In this document: positions 29,425-47,300 of the stretch, piece after piece
Numbering within the stretch: the first letter of the stretch is position 1
Layout: each line of letters opens with the position of its first letter
Source: Lepidurus packardi
Taxonomy: Eukaryota > Arthropoda > Branchiopoda > Notostraca > Triopsidae
Direction: 5' to 3'
Assembly: GCA_023053545.1 (NCBI GenBank)
Contig: JAKZAN010000001.1
Coordinates: 2,624,565-2,688,564 of the forward strand
Length of the DNA: 64,000 nt
Notes under the pieces: model-generated
What the model was told of the DNA's origin: nothing
The model's database searches: none
What the model saw: the letters and a program-made list of their open reading frames with translations, nothing else
Made by a program: the position numbers and the translations under genes

Positions 29425-31171
29425 TTACATGACAGATGCATCATTCAAAATCCTCAAAATGGCTTGAAATCGTGTTGTAGCGTTCATTTCAACGGTGTTT
29501 TGGATTCTCCTGATTTCTGCTTCCTGGTCCTCCGACAAGTGGCAATCAGGAGTTTCAACCATTACGTGCGGCTGGTGTTCTCCATCCTGATGTGCTTCCC
29601 CGTTAACTGGTCGTTGCAATTCCACAATCTCCCTTGAAAAAGCATCGAGGTTGTGATCCAAAAACCGCTGAACTGCCGAATATCCGGAGTTTTCGCGAGC
29701 AAGTGCTCCGCTGACAAATCGTTGGAACGGTGTTCGCCCATTTGCTGTGCGCATGGGGTAATGGTTATGAGCCCCTTTCCAAATCAACAGGTCCTCATCG
29801 ATTGACTTCATAAACGTTAAATGAAGTGCTTGTACGTCGATCACTGAGTCGACATTCAAGAGACCATGCCGCTCTAAATTTTCAAAAATCCGACGGTATT
29901 TCGGAAGCACTTTCGCGTGAACATCCCTCCATAGACGTTCGATGCGGACGTTGTGGACGCTTCTACCCGTTATAAAAAGGGTTTCGGTTTTCACCGAACA
30001 ACGCTTCCATAAAACGACGAATAATAAGTAATTCGCCCCCTTTGTCGGCGCGCACTCTGGTTGGCAGTCCACACTCGCTGACTCCAGACAAAAATGAGCG
30101 AAATGTCGTCATGGCTCTATTATTGCTGGAAGCAGATAGGTAGGTTATATAGCTCGTGCAGCCGTCTATGCCTCCAATTACAACAAACCGCCATCTAGAA
30201 AAGCAATTACTATTAGTGCACTCATATTCACGAACGGAGTAGTACATTTGCTATTTATCTGATTAATGCATGATTCGTATCAACGTGCCAAAGTTGGTTT
30301 GGACACGGTACGAAATATGTCCGCCTAGGAATGGCAAGTTGCCCATCTTCTCGCCGTTCCCGCGGGATCCACTGCCCGCAAAGCTTCTGCAACACGCGCG
30401 CGCTCTACATTAATTGGTTCACCCCCAACACCAAATCGCAAAAGGCTTTGCACTTCACGATAGCCTGAGTTGGGAAACCGCTCGTTTGCAATTCTGACAG
30501 CATCTTCTAAGTCCTCTTGTGGGATATTGTCAAATTGTTGTCTTGCCTAGAAATAAACTACTAATAAGCTCTACAACAGTGTTTTGACACCTTAAATTTC
30601 TGCTTACTTGAACACCAATCTCTCGTAGCCTACGCCGCAAAGTGCGTACAGAAACTGGAAAACCAAGCATCTGTCGGTCTGCGATTGTTCTTAGACGGAT
30701 TCCAGCATGAACAAGAAACATAAGTAAGTCCATGTTTGTGTCGATTCGCGGTCTGTTTCTCTCCCCATTTCGAACTACAGGGGCAGGAGTAATTCGTTGT
30801 TCGTTGTTGTAATTCAGAGAACTAACGAATTCTATTGCAGCGTCTGTAATATAAAACGTAAGGAATTGCACGAATAATTTCATTTGAGTAACCTAAGCTT
30901 TGTAAGACTTCCTCGTAGCCAGTATCTTCCGGACTGAAAGCTCGTTCAAAATTCACCCGTGCCGGTCGGAGCGCCCTGAGTGCTTCATCCCTGGAGACTG
31001 TTCCGTTCCGTACCCTATAGTCGTGTAATTTGAAAATAGTAAGACTTGATTTGAACTTTTCATGCGATTGATAAAAATAATATACTTAAAAATGTAAGTA
31101 AGAACCATAGATTCGACACGAGAGTCCAATAATTTGTCCCAACCCCAGATCTGATAGGAGCATGCAGACAT
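29425..31171 (-). pseudogene. Multi-exon integrase-core (DDE) transposon-derived gene, decayed
   Basis: Exons can be traced on the minus strand. About 31,171-31,114 begins MSACSYQIWGWDKLLDSR (junction unclear). 31,014-30,893 holds RDEALRALRPARVNFERAFS. 30,843-30,608 holds MDLLMFLVHAGIRLRTIADR and RTLRRRLREIGVQ, a helix-turn-helix-like part. 30,546-30,259 holds the first catalytic Asp in PNQLWHVDTNHALIR. 30,194-29,425 holds RWRFVVIGGIDG, RVRADKGGE (second Asp) and SVHNVRIERLWRD (catalytic Glu). Introns of 49 and 61 bp have GT-AG ends. The intron at 30,195-30,258 has AT in place of the donor GT. Frameshifts occur near 30,345 and 29,978. The core resembles the integrase-like domain (PF24764 type) of Ginger/IS3EU-like elements. 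I see no terminal repeats, so it may be a domesticated gene that decayed. Confidence 0.78.
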
Positions 31172-32513
31172 CTTTTATGAAACTTCATAGTTATTTTGCA
31201 CATACAAAATATGCATTATTTTGAACATAGAAGCTATTTCGCACTAACAAAATAGTTCAGACAAAAGAAGGCGGGCATACTTTCAGTTTGAAAAAAGCAT
31301 AAAATTTTTTGGGATTAAGCTTGATTCGTTACATTTATCTGACTCTTTCTGGGGTTGAAGGAGCTTGATGTGGGCCATTCTTAGGGGTTCTTATTGTACT
31401 TACCCGGCTTCTACGCGTGTTGCAATGGATATAATCCTCTCAAGCACTAGACCAGACGAAGGCTGGCGCTGCCTTTGGTTTCTTCGTCGCCACTGCGGCA
31501 TTTCCTTAACACAGAAATTAGATGTAAAACCACGACACCAATATACTCCTTAAGTGCTCTTTCCGTACTTATTTATGTTGTGTTTTGTGCGTAATAAGGA
31601 AAGTTTCACTACTACCCCGTAAGATAATTTTTTTAGGGACATGCGCCTCGCTCATTGACACGTTATTCATCGTACAGGTTGAAAGCTTTCTTAAAAAAGA
31701 AAAATCAAGTCTTTTAATATAAACTGAGATCGAGCTAACGCAAAACGATTATTACATAAAGGCTAAGAATTAATAAGCTGGATATTCTACTGTTTAGGCT
31801 AACGGCGTTTTCCCTTAGCAGCATCGTTGCACCTTCTCGCTCAAAAATGTATAGGCCTACTGCGTTTGGAACATTGGGTGCAAAAACAATGTGCACCGGT
31901 CCTATACGTACGGGTTGACTATTTAAAGGAAACTTTGAATACATATGTTTTCCTGATTTTCTTGCTTTAAGTTCCATAAATCCTTCCTTTATACACTCCT
32001 CGGTGAATTGCAATAAAATTGATGAATTCTTACTTTGAAACCAAAAGGTTAACGTACCGACAGGATGTATGAAGTAGGGGTTTCTGTGGCCAGGGAATCT
32101 TCTTTAAACTTAGGAACAGTAAAAAAGGACACTGATCTTGCTAACTGACCTGACAGCACTGCAGAAAAGGTATTGATTTTTTTCAAAATACGTCGTTTGT
32201 ACAACGATTTCAGTCTCTTTGGGAGGGGAAACTGGCCATAGGAAAATTCAATGAGGCTTCTTCGAGGAAAGGGGTTGAAGTTCCCCCAGCAATTGCATTT
32301 CGGCTGATTTTTTGCCGCCGCTCTTATGGACGAATAAATGAGCTATCCTCATCTTGATACAGTCTTTTGGTCGTGGAGTGATGACCTTTAAATCGTCCGG
32401 GAAGTCGGCAGCCAAGTCTTCAACTTCAACCAACTTCTGCGGTGTATCATCGTACCGAATGACCGACTTGACGGCATTTTTTTTTGTCACTCTGCTATTA
32501 CACATACGCATTG
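31172..32513. other. Unrecognised stretch left of the tandem array
   Basis: No family is recognised. Two minus-strand ORFs stand out. 32,013-31,735 (92 codons) includes VRIGPVHIVFAPNVPNAVGL. 32,511-32,248 (87 codons) includes SVIRYDDTPQKLVEVEDLAA and DDLKVITPRPKDCIK. The second begins inside the truncated first array unit, whose frame it does not share. It might be the remnant of an exon downstream of the Myb exons in the ancestral gene, but I see nothing diagnostic. Confidence 0.35.
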
Positions 32514-39774
<7,261 letters not shown>

Positions 39775-39996
39775 TGTAATACTCGGCGTGTTCAACTGAG
39801 TAATGAGATACTGGGATGTTGAGTATCGACTCCCTGTATTCTGCTTCTAGTACAAGTATTTATAGGAGGATGGGAAAGGTTCAAAGTTAAGACTAATTGG
39901 GATCATCTAAGATTAGGTCAGGTCAGGTCAGGGTAGGTTGAGGTTAATGATGACTAACACAAGGTTAAGGTTAAGGTTAATGACTAATAAATTACA
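39775..39996 (-). repeat. 3' LTR of the Gypsy element
   Basis: 222 bp, ends TGTAAT/ATTACA. It contains GGTCAGGTCAGGTCAGG and (GGTTAA)3 runs at about 39,917-39,980 and, on the minus strand, TATAAATA at 39,857-39,864. Confidence 0.95.
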
Positions 39997-40013
39997 ACAC
40001 TTTCCCTTTAAAA
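39997..40013 (-). promoter_or_regulatory. Polypurine tract of the Gypsy element
   Basis: The minus strand reads TTTAAAGGGAAAGTGT immediately before the LTR, the expected plus-strand primer. Confidence 0.6.
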
Positions 40014-40043
40014 AAACAAATAAATCATGACCAATAACTTTAC

Positions 40044-41135
40044 TTAAAAATTCATCTCACAGTCTTCATAACGTTTGGGTAATGTTCGGTTTCTCTGTGG
40101 TCTTGAGTGTTCTGTGGCGTCGGCGTTGGTGGTTATATCTACATCATCGGTATTATTATCGGAGTTGGATGTGTTGGCGTCGTTAATGTTGGTGGTAGCT
40201 GTACTGGAGTCAGTATTAAACATCGGCTGGCTGTCGTCATCCGAGTCGTCTTCTTCGGTTTCCACTTTTCTCGGAATCCTTTTTGTTTCCTTGAAATTGT
40301 CGGGTGCATTAACAATCCGGAAATGTGAAGCGTTCCTGGTAAGCTGTCGATCTTGTCGGGTTGCGGTAACCATTGTGCCTTTCATATCGGATACTTGATA
40401 AGGATTCGGGTCGTAAGGAGTTCTAAGCTTGCGTTGGATCCCTTCTCTTCTGGCTAGGACGGTGTCACCAATCTTGATTTTTTGGTCTACAGCTTTTCTA
40501 TCTGCATATTTCTTCATTTTCGTCTTGGCTGCATAATCTTGGCTTCTTACAGGTGTATTAGTTTTCGTGAGTGGTAGCTGCGGTAGTTGGTTCCTTAGTG
40601 GCCTTCCGAAAAGGAGGTAAGCTGGGGTTTCTCCTGTGCAAGAATGCGGTGAAGATCTATAATGAAAAAGGAGTTTAGTTATTTGATTCTGCCAGGGTAA
40701 ACCTTCTACGGAAGCACATCGGAGAGATTTCTTCAGAGTTTTCATAAAACGCTCCACTCCTCCATTTGCTTGGGGCCAGACAGGCGTAATTTTCCGGTGT
40801 TTAAAATTGTACCTTTGGGAAAAATCTCTGAATTCTTGACTGTTAAACGGAGGTCCATTGTCGGATTTTAGTGTTTCTGGAATTCCAAAGATGGCGAAAA
40901 ATTCCTGTAGTTTGGGAATGACGCATCCTGCTGAGGTGCTCTTGACTCGGCTAACTAACGGGAATCGGGAGTAGTCGTCGTAGAGGACAAGTAGATATTC
41001 GTTCTGGATTTCGGCGAAATCGACGCTGATTTCAATCCATGGGCCAGCTGGGAGACTTGACATTTGTAAGGGAGTTGATGGTGTTTTTTGGTCCGCACGC
41101 TTGGCAAGGAGGGCAATTCTTGATTTTTTCCTCAA
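40044..41135 (-). CDS. Gypsy integrase catalytic and C-terminal region (separate frame)
   Basis: Contains the integrase core: WIEISVDFAEIQNEYLLVLY (first Asp), LKSDNGPPFNSQEF (second Asp) and WPQANGGVERFMKTLKKSLR (Glu). A linker with SPHSCTGETPAYLLFGRPLR and the GDTVLARR / PYQVSDMKG C-terminal domain follow. The tail is Asp/Asn/Thr-rich low complexity ending in RTLPKRYEDCEMNF. The core is normally fused to the HHCC zinc-binding part, which here ends the upstream ORF. The two ORFs overlap by about 100 bp and the shift lies near a T6 run at about 41,081. The first residues of the raw ORF are not native. It may be a one-base deletion in an otherwise intact element, or a sequencing error. Confidence 0.92.
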   Translation of the reverse strand: MRKKSRIALLAKRADQKTPSTPLQMSSLPAGPWIEISVDFAEIQNEYLLVLYDDYSRFPLVSRVKSTSAGCVIPKLQEFFAIFGIPETLKSDNGPPFNSQEFRDFSQRYNFKHRKITPVWPQANGGVERFMKTLKKSLRCASVEGLPWQNQITKLLFHYRSSPHSCTGETPAYLLFGRPLRNQLPQLPLTKTNTPVRSQDYAAKTKMKKYADRKAVDQKIKIGDTVLARREGIQRKLRTPYDPNPYQVSDMKGTMVTATRQDRQLTRNASHFRIVNAPDNFKETKRIPRKVETEEDDSDDDSQPMFNTDSSTATTNINDANTSNSDNNTDDVDITTNADATEHSRPQRNRTLPKRYEDCEMNF

Positions 41136-44100
41136 CCAACTTGTCTAGATTAAAAACCCAAACTTTTTCTCTGATGAGTCCTTTGGTTTTTACGATGCCA
41201 AGGTGTCCCTGGTGTGCAATGTCAACAATTCTTGGAGCTAGGGAATTCGGGATTACAATCTTGGTTCCTTTAAGTAGTATGTCACCATTTTCGGTATTAA
41301 TTTTCGTTAGCTGCTCTTTTACCTTACTTAAAGCTGCTAGTTGATCTTCTTCTTCTGGTTTGAGGTGAAGGTGTAAGCTCGCTCCTGAGTTTTGCAAACG
41401 ACCCATCATGATCTGCATTGGCTTGTCGTTTTTGGTTTCTTGCGCTATCTCTTGCAAGGTGATTGACTTCGGGACAGCGGTTGTACATGTTGAATGGACG
41501 TAATGCTCAGCTATTACCTGCTCCCTGGATGAGGAGGTACTCTTCGGTGTCGGATGACGGGACATAAAATCTGCGGCGTTATGCTTGCCAGGCTGAAAAA
41601 CGACTTTAAAATCATAAAGTTGAAGTTTAAGCAACCATCGTTCAATACGTGCTGGCGGTTGGACATGGGGCTTGTTAAAGATGCTTTCTAATGGTTTGTG
41701 ATCAGTGACTACTGTGAATTGTTTTCCGATTAGGTAAAGATGGAAGTGGAGAATGGCCCACGTTATCGCCAATGCTTCTCTCTCGATCTGTGAATATCTG
41801 GACTCGATGTCAGTAAGAAGGCGGCTAGCAAATGAAATGGGCGTGTACATTCCATTTTTTGAAGTTTGCGTGAGGATAGCTCCTAGTCCTTTCGGGCTTG
41901 CGTCTACGATAATGGTGGTTTCTTTGGAAGTGTCAAAATACGCCAGCGTGGTAGCTTCACGAAGTCCTTTTTTCAGATTGTCAAAGGCTTCTTGGTGTTC
42001 AGTGTTCCAGGACCAAGTAGTTTTCGTGTGGGTTAACTTGCGGAGTGGTTCACTGATGGCGGCTGCTTTGGGAATAAACCGGCTGCAAAAAGTTATCATG
42101 CCAAGAAAACTGGAAACTTCTTCCGGGGTTGTTGGTTCAGTGGCGGCATTGATGGCGTCAATTTTGCTTTGGTCTGGAGCTAACCCATTTTGGCTGAAGT
42201 GTAAACCATAAAAAGTTAAATTCGTCTTACCGAACTCACATTTGTTGAAGTTTAAGGTCAAATTTTTTTTCGCTAGTCGACGAATGACTTCTATTAAGTT
42301 GCGGTCGTGCTCCTCTTGGTTGCGTCCAGTCACGAGGATATCATCGCTGCGGTTGCAGACTCCAGGTATTCCACTTATCGTCTGTCGGATAATATTATCA
42401 AAGATCTCCGCTGCGCTATTGACTCCGAAATTTAGTCGTTTGTAGCGGAATAATCCTTTGTGTGTTGCGAATGTTGTAATATAACGGGAATCCGGGTGTA
42501 ATTCCATCTGATGGTAACCTTGGTTTAAATCGAGCTTACTAAAAAATTTTGCTTCGTTTAAGTCTACGATAAGGTCTTCTATTGTTGGGATGACATGTCT
42601 TGTCCGCAGTATTGCTTTATTTGGTGCTCTCATATCGACGCAAATTCGGATTTTCCCCGGCTGCTTGGGCTTTGGCACGGCTAAACATGGTGAAATCCAC
42701 GGTGTCGGTCCTTCGGTTACAGGCTCGATGATGTCCGCTGATAACAAGTTTTTAATTTCTTCCGATACTGCTTTCCGTAGGTGGAATCCGACTCGGCGAT
42801 GTTTTTGGGTGACTGGCTGTACGGATGAGTCGATGTGGAGTTGTACCTGGTAATCTGACATTTTTCCTAAGCCACTAAAAACTTTGGGAAACTGGACTTT
42901 CAGGTTTTCGTAAGCATTACGACTTTTAATTGAGTTAATGATTTGTACTAATTTAAGTGTTTTAGAGGTTTTATACCCGAGGATGCATTCTGCGCTTGTT
43001 TCTTGACTAACATAGACGAGTGCTTTGGTTTCCGCATGTTTTGACTTTAGATGAGCTTTAAAAAATCCCAAAATTGAGATTCGTTTGTTGCCAAATGCGT
43101 TTACAGCGGCGTATGCTGGATTAAGCGTAGGACGGCTTACAATTTGGTCAAATGCTTTTAAGCTGATAATGTTGCAGGTGGCTCCAGTATCAATCATCAT
43201 GGGGATGGTGGTACCTTCTATGTTGATTGACGTCATGGGTCTGGTATCTTTCTTCCCGTTGTTGAGAGCGAAGACAAATGGTTCGGCGTCTTCTTCCTCG
43301 CTGTCTGTATCAGTTGAGTGCTGCACAGGTTTAACTTCTTCAGATTTCTCACGTTTCGCCTGGCTTCTGCAAACTTTGGAAAAATGGTTAGCTTTGTTGC
43401 ATTTATAACATGTTTTGCCTTTAGCTGGACAAAAACTGGGATGGGGCCAGGTTCCACCGCAATTCCGACACTTTGAACGGTTGTCCGACTCCTGGGGCGT
43501 CTTTGGGTTTGTTCGATCGTTGGTTTTCGGACGGCTGTCTTTCTTGACAATGTTAGCGCTATGTTCTTCCGTGGTATTATCAAGATGAGTGTTGTAAAGG
43601 CTCGCAGCATCTCGGGACCTGGCGTGAGTTAGTATCTGGTCCAGTGTCATGTTCTCCCTCAGGCAGACTTTCCGGAATGAGGACGATGAGCAGCCTTGTA
43701 TGACTTGTTGCTTGATTTCTTGATCTTTGTTCGGAAATTCGCATCTGTCTGCTGCTAGCCTAAGTTTGGTTACGAAAGTATCAATGTTTTCTTTACTTTC
43801 TTGCTTGATTTGACGAAATTTGAAGATCTCAAGCTCTAGGTTTTTCTTAGGTTTGAAATAGGCGTTTAACAGTGGCTGAGCTGTGGTGTATGTGTCTTTT
43901 TCCGCTTCGGGTTGTGGAAGGGCGTTATACACGTCGACTACTTCAGATCCTGCGTAGTGGAGAAGGAGTGCAAGTCGTCGTTCGTCTGTCTCTCTCCTGG
44001 TGTCTGCAGTATCGGTTGACTTGAGGCGGACGTCCATGGCTTTGAGGAGATTCTCAAAACGTTGAAGCCATCTTGTCCAGCGGGTGCCCACGGTCTCTGG

Positions 44101-44148
44101 CTCCTCCTGTATGCTAAATTCACTAAACAGTGGTAGAGAAGAGGCCAT
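41032..44148 (-). CDS. Gypsy gag-pol polyprotein (gag, PR, RT, RNase H, IN zinc-binding)
   Basis: 1,038 residues, starting 18 bases after the 5' LTR at the first ATG beyond the primer-binding site. Gag covers about 1-220 and two zinc knuckles about 227-260 (CRNCGGTWPHPSFC, CYKCNKANHFSKVC). Protease has DTGAT at about 320. Reverse transcriptase covers about 470-650 with FSKLDLNQGYHQMEL and LNFGVNSAAEIF. RNase H has IIVDASPKGLGAIL, SQIEREALAITWAI and VVTDHKPL. The HHCC domain has HQGHLGIVKTKGLI and NCPPCQAC near the C-terminus. The RT active-site motif reads NRSDDILVTG, with both Asp residues but Arg where Tyr is usual in YxDD. The integrase core is in another frame downstream. Confidence 0.96.
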   Translation of the reverse strand: MASSLPLFSEFSIQEEPETVGTRWTRWLQRFENLLKAMDVRLKSTDTADTRRETDERRLALLLHYAGSEVVDVYNALPQPEAEKDTYTTAQPLLNAYFKPKKNLELEIFKFRQIKQESKENIDTFVTKLRLAADRCEFPNKDQEIKQQVIQGCSSSSFRKVCLRENMTLDQILTHARSRDAASLYNTHLDNTTEEHSANIVKKDSRPKTNDRTNPKTPQESDNRSKCRNCGGTWPHPSFCPAKGKTCYKCNKANHFSKVCRSQAKREKSEEVKPVQHSTDTDSEEEDAEPFVFALNNGKKDTRPMTSINIEGTTIPMMIDTGATCNIISLKAFDQIVSRPTLNPAYAAVNAFGNKRISILGFFKAHLKSKHAETKALVYVSQETSAECILGYKTSKTLKLVQIINSIKSRNAYENLKVQFPKVFSGLGKMSDYQVQLHIDSSVQPVTQKHRRVGFHLRKAVSEEIKNLLSADIIEPVTEGPTPWISPCLAVPKPKQPGKIRICVDMRAPNKAILRTRHVIPTIEDLIVDLNEAKFFSKLDLNQGYHQMELHPDSRYITTFATHKGLFRYKRLNFGVNSAAEIFDNIIRQTISGIPGVCNRSDDILVTGRNQEEHDRNLIEVIRRLAKKNLTLNFNKCEFGKTNLTFYGLHFSQNGLAPDQSKIDAINAATEPTTPEEVSSFLGMITFCSRFIPKAAAISEPLRKLTHTKTTWSWNTEHQEAFDNLKKGLREATTLAYFDTSKETTIIVDASPKGLGAILTQTSKNGMYTPISFASRLLTDIESRYSQIEREALAITWAILHFHLYLIGKQFTVVTDHKPLESIFNKPHVQPPARIERWLLKLQLYDFKVVFQPGKHNAADFMSRHPTPKSTSSSREQVIAEHYVHSTCTTAVPKSITLQEIAQETKNDKPMQIMMGRLQNSGASLHLHLKPEEEDQLAALSKVKEQLTKINTENGDILLKGTKIVIPNSLAPRIVDIAHQGHLGIVKTKGLIREKVWVFNLDKLVEEKIKNCPPCQACGPKNTINSLTNVKSPSWPMD

Positions 44149-44165
44149 CCTCTCCTCGTCGCCAA
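44149..44165 (-). promoter_or_regulatory. Primer-binding site of the Gypsy element
   Basis: Directly after the 5' LTR the minus strand reads TTGGCGACGAGGAGAGG, of the TGGCGAC form common in arthropod Gypsy elements. The gag ATG follows at once. Confidence 0.65.
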
Positions 44166-44387
44166 TGTAATACTCGGCGTGTTCAACTGAGTAATGAGAT
44201 ACTGGGATGTTGAGTATCGACTCCCTGTATTCTGCTTCTAGTACAAGTATTTATAGGAGGATGGGAAAGGTTCAAAGTTAAGACTAATTGGGATCATCTA
44301 AGATTAGGTCAGGTCAGGTCAGGGTAGGTTGAGGTTAATGATGACTAACACAAGGTTAAGGTTAAGGTTAATGACTAATACATTACA
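44166..44387 (-). repeat. 5' LTR of the Gypsy element
   Basis: 222 bp, identical to the 3' LTR except for one base. The minus-strand TATA box TATAAATA lies at 44,248-44,255 and would drive gag-pol. Confidence 0.95.
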
Positions 44388-47300
44388 CACGTAAACGAAA
44401 AGCGACCCAAAATCAAAACCTAGTTTTCTATATATATACAGAGGTAGAGGCAGAACTTTCACGATTGATCGATAGGTTTCCTAAAAAAAGAAATACGTTT
44501 AAGGTAGGACAGTGTTTGAAATTACGCGGAGATCGGAAAACCTTAGCCGGAAGTGCTCTTGTTCCAACTGGGAAATGATTTCGTCAAACATTTGGATTTT
44601 TGGCAGAATTTTCCTCATGAAATGGTTCTTCATGCTGTGGAGGGATCCACCAGGACAAATCTAATAAAGTCACTAAAATAATGCATAAAAATCCGGGCAC
44701 TAAAAAGTGAACGTTACGTTTGCTGCCACCATTTCCTTCCATAGTTTATCGCCCGTCACTCGCCCATACGCATTGTTATCTTTTATGAATTTCACGATTG
44801 ACGTGCGTTCAGCATTCCCGAAGTGGGCCAGTCTCCCACTTCGGTGCTTGGGCTCCGTGACGGAAACAGCCACTACGGCTTCGAGCACTTCGACATTTGG
44901 ATTGTATATTTCTGAATCGTAAGAGGACTTATATAATCACGTAAACGAAAAGCGACCCAAAATCAAAACCTAGTTTTCTATATATATATATATAGAGGCA
45001 GGAGAGGCAGAAGTTTCACGATTGATCGATAGGTTTCCTAAAAAAAGAAGTACGTTTAAGGTAGGACAGTGTTTGAAATTACGCGGAGATCGAAAAACAT
45101 TAGCCGGAAGTGCTCTTGTTCCAACTGGGAAATGATTTCGTCAAACATTTGGATTTTTGGCAGAATTTTCCTCATGAAATGGTTCTTCATGCTGTGGAGG
45201 GATCCACCAGGACAAATCTAATAAAGTCACTAAAATAATGCATCAAAATCCGGGCACTAAAAAGTGAACGTTACGTTTGCTGCCACCATTTCCTTCCATA
45301 GTTTATCGCCCGTCACTCGCCCATACGCATTGTTATCTTTTATGAATTTCACGATTGACGTGCGTTCAGCATTCCCGAAGTGGGCCAGTCTCCCACTTCG
45401 GTGCTTGGGCTCCGTGACGGAAACAGCCACTACGGCTTCGAGCACTTCGACATGTGGATTGTATATTTCTGAATCGTAAGAGGACTTATATAATCACGTA
45501 AACGAAAAGCGACCCAAAATCAAAACCTAGTTTTCTATATATATATATAGAGGCAGGAGAGGCAGAAGTTTCACGATTGATCGATAGGTTTCCTAAAAAA
45601 AGAAGTACGTTTAAGGTAGGACAGTGTTTGAAATTACGCGGAGATCGGAAAACATTAGCCGGAAGTGCTCTTGTTCCAACTGGGAAATGATTTCGTCAAA
45701 CATTTGGATTTTTGGCAGAATTTTCCTCATGAAATGGTTCTTCATGCTGTGGAGGGATCCACCAGGACAAATCTAATAAAGTCACTAAAATAATGCATCA
45801 AAATCCGGGCACTAAAAAGTGAACGTTACGTTTGCTGCCACCATTTCCTTCCATAGTTTATCGCCCGTCACTCGCCCATACGCATTGTTATCTTTTATGA
45901 ATTTCACGATTGACGTGCGTTCAGCATTCCCGAAGTGGGCCAGTCTCCCACTTCGGTGCTTGGGCTCCGTGACGGAAACAGCCACTACGGCTTCGAGCAC
46001 TTCGACATTTGGATTGTATATTTCTGAATCGTAAGAGGACTTATATAATCACGTAAACGAAAAGCGACCCAAAATCAAAACCTAGTTTTCTATATATATA
46101 TATATAGAGGCAGGAGAGGCAGAAGTTTCACGATTGATCGATAGGTTTCCTAAAAAAAGAAGTACGTTTAAGGTAGGACAGTGTTTGAAATTACGCGGAG
46201 ATCGAAAAACATTAGCCGGAAGTGCTCTTGTTCCGACTGGGAAATGATTTCGTCAAACATTTGGATTTTTGGCAGAATTTTCCTCATGAAATGGTTCTTC
46301 ATGCTGTGGAGGGATCCACCAGGACAAATCTAATAAAGTCACTAAAATAATGCATCAAAATCCGGGCACTAAAAAGTGAACGTTACGTTTGCTGCCACCA
46401 TTTCCTTCCATAGTTTATCGCCCGTCACTCGCCCATACGCATTGTTATCTTTTATGAATTTCACGATTGACGTGCGTTCAGCATTCCCGAAGTGGGCCAG
46501 TCTCCCACTTCGGTGCTTGGGCTCCGTGACGGAAACAGCCACTACGGCTTCGAGCACTTCGACATGTGGATTGTATATTTCTGAATCGTAAGAGGACTTA
46601 TATAATCACGTAAACGAAAAGCGACCCAAAATCAAAACCTAGTTTTCTATATATATATATAGAGGCAGGAGAGGCAGAAGTTTCACGATTGATCGATAGG
46701 TTTCCTAAAAAAAGAAGTACGTTTAAGGTAGGACAGTGTTTGAAATTACGCGGAGATCGGAAAACATTAGCCGGAAGTGCTCTTGTTCCAACTGGGAAAT
46801 GATTTCGTCAAACATTTGGATTTTTGGCAGAATTTTCCTCATGAAATGGTTCTTCATGCTGTGGAGGGATCCACCAGGACAAATCTAATAAAGTCACTAA
46901 AATAATGCATCAAAATCCGGGCACTAAAAAGTGAACGTTACGTTTGCTGCCACCATTTCCTTCCATAGTTTATCGCCCGTCACTCGCCCATACGCATTGT
47001 TATCTTTTAGGAATTTCACGATTGACGTGCGTTCAGCATTCCCGAAGTGGACCAGTCTCCCACTTCGGTGCTTGGGCTCCGTGACGGAAACAGCCACTAC
47101 GGCTTCGAGCACTTCGACATTTGGATTGTATATTTCTGAATCGTAAGAGGACTTATATAATCACGTAAACGAAAAGCGACCCAAAATCAAAACCTAGTTT
47201 TCTATATATATACAGAGGTAGAGGCAGAAGTTTCACGATTGATCGATAGGTTTCCTAAAAAAAGAAATACGTTTAAGGTAGGACAGTGTTTGAAATTACG

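Larger units (their letters stand above)
39775..44387 (-). mobile_element. Young Gypsy LTR retrotransposon (K02A2.6-like) inside the array
   Basis: Two 222-bp LTRs (39,775-39,996 and 44,166-44,387) begin TGTAAT and end ATTACA on the plus strand and differ at one position (A at 39,990, C at 44,381). The 5-bp duplication CACGT lies at 39,770-39,774 and 44,388-44,392. A primer-binding site follows the 5' LTR (44,149-44,165) and a polypurine tract precedes the 3' LTR (about 39,997-40,013). The order is gag, protease, reverse transcriptase, RNase H, integrase in two overlapping ORFs, with no env. The near-identity of the LTRs means the insertion is recent and postdates the array. Confidence 0.97.

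Noticed and set aside
39900-39990. True telomeric repeat tract
   Set aside because: The hexamers are GGTTAA and GGTCA, few in number and inside an LTR present twice. They are not a TTAGG array.
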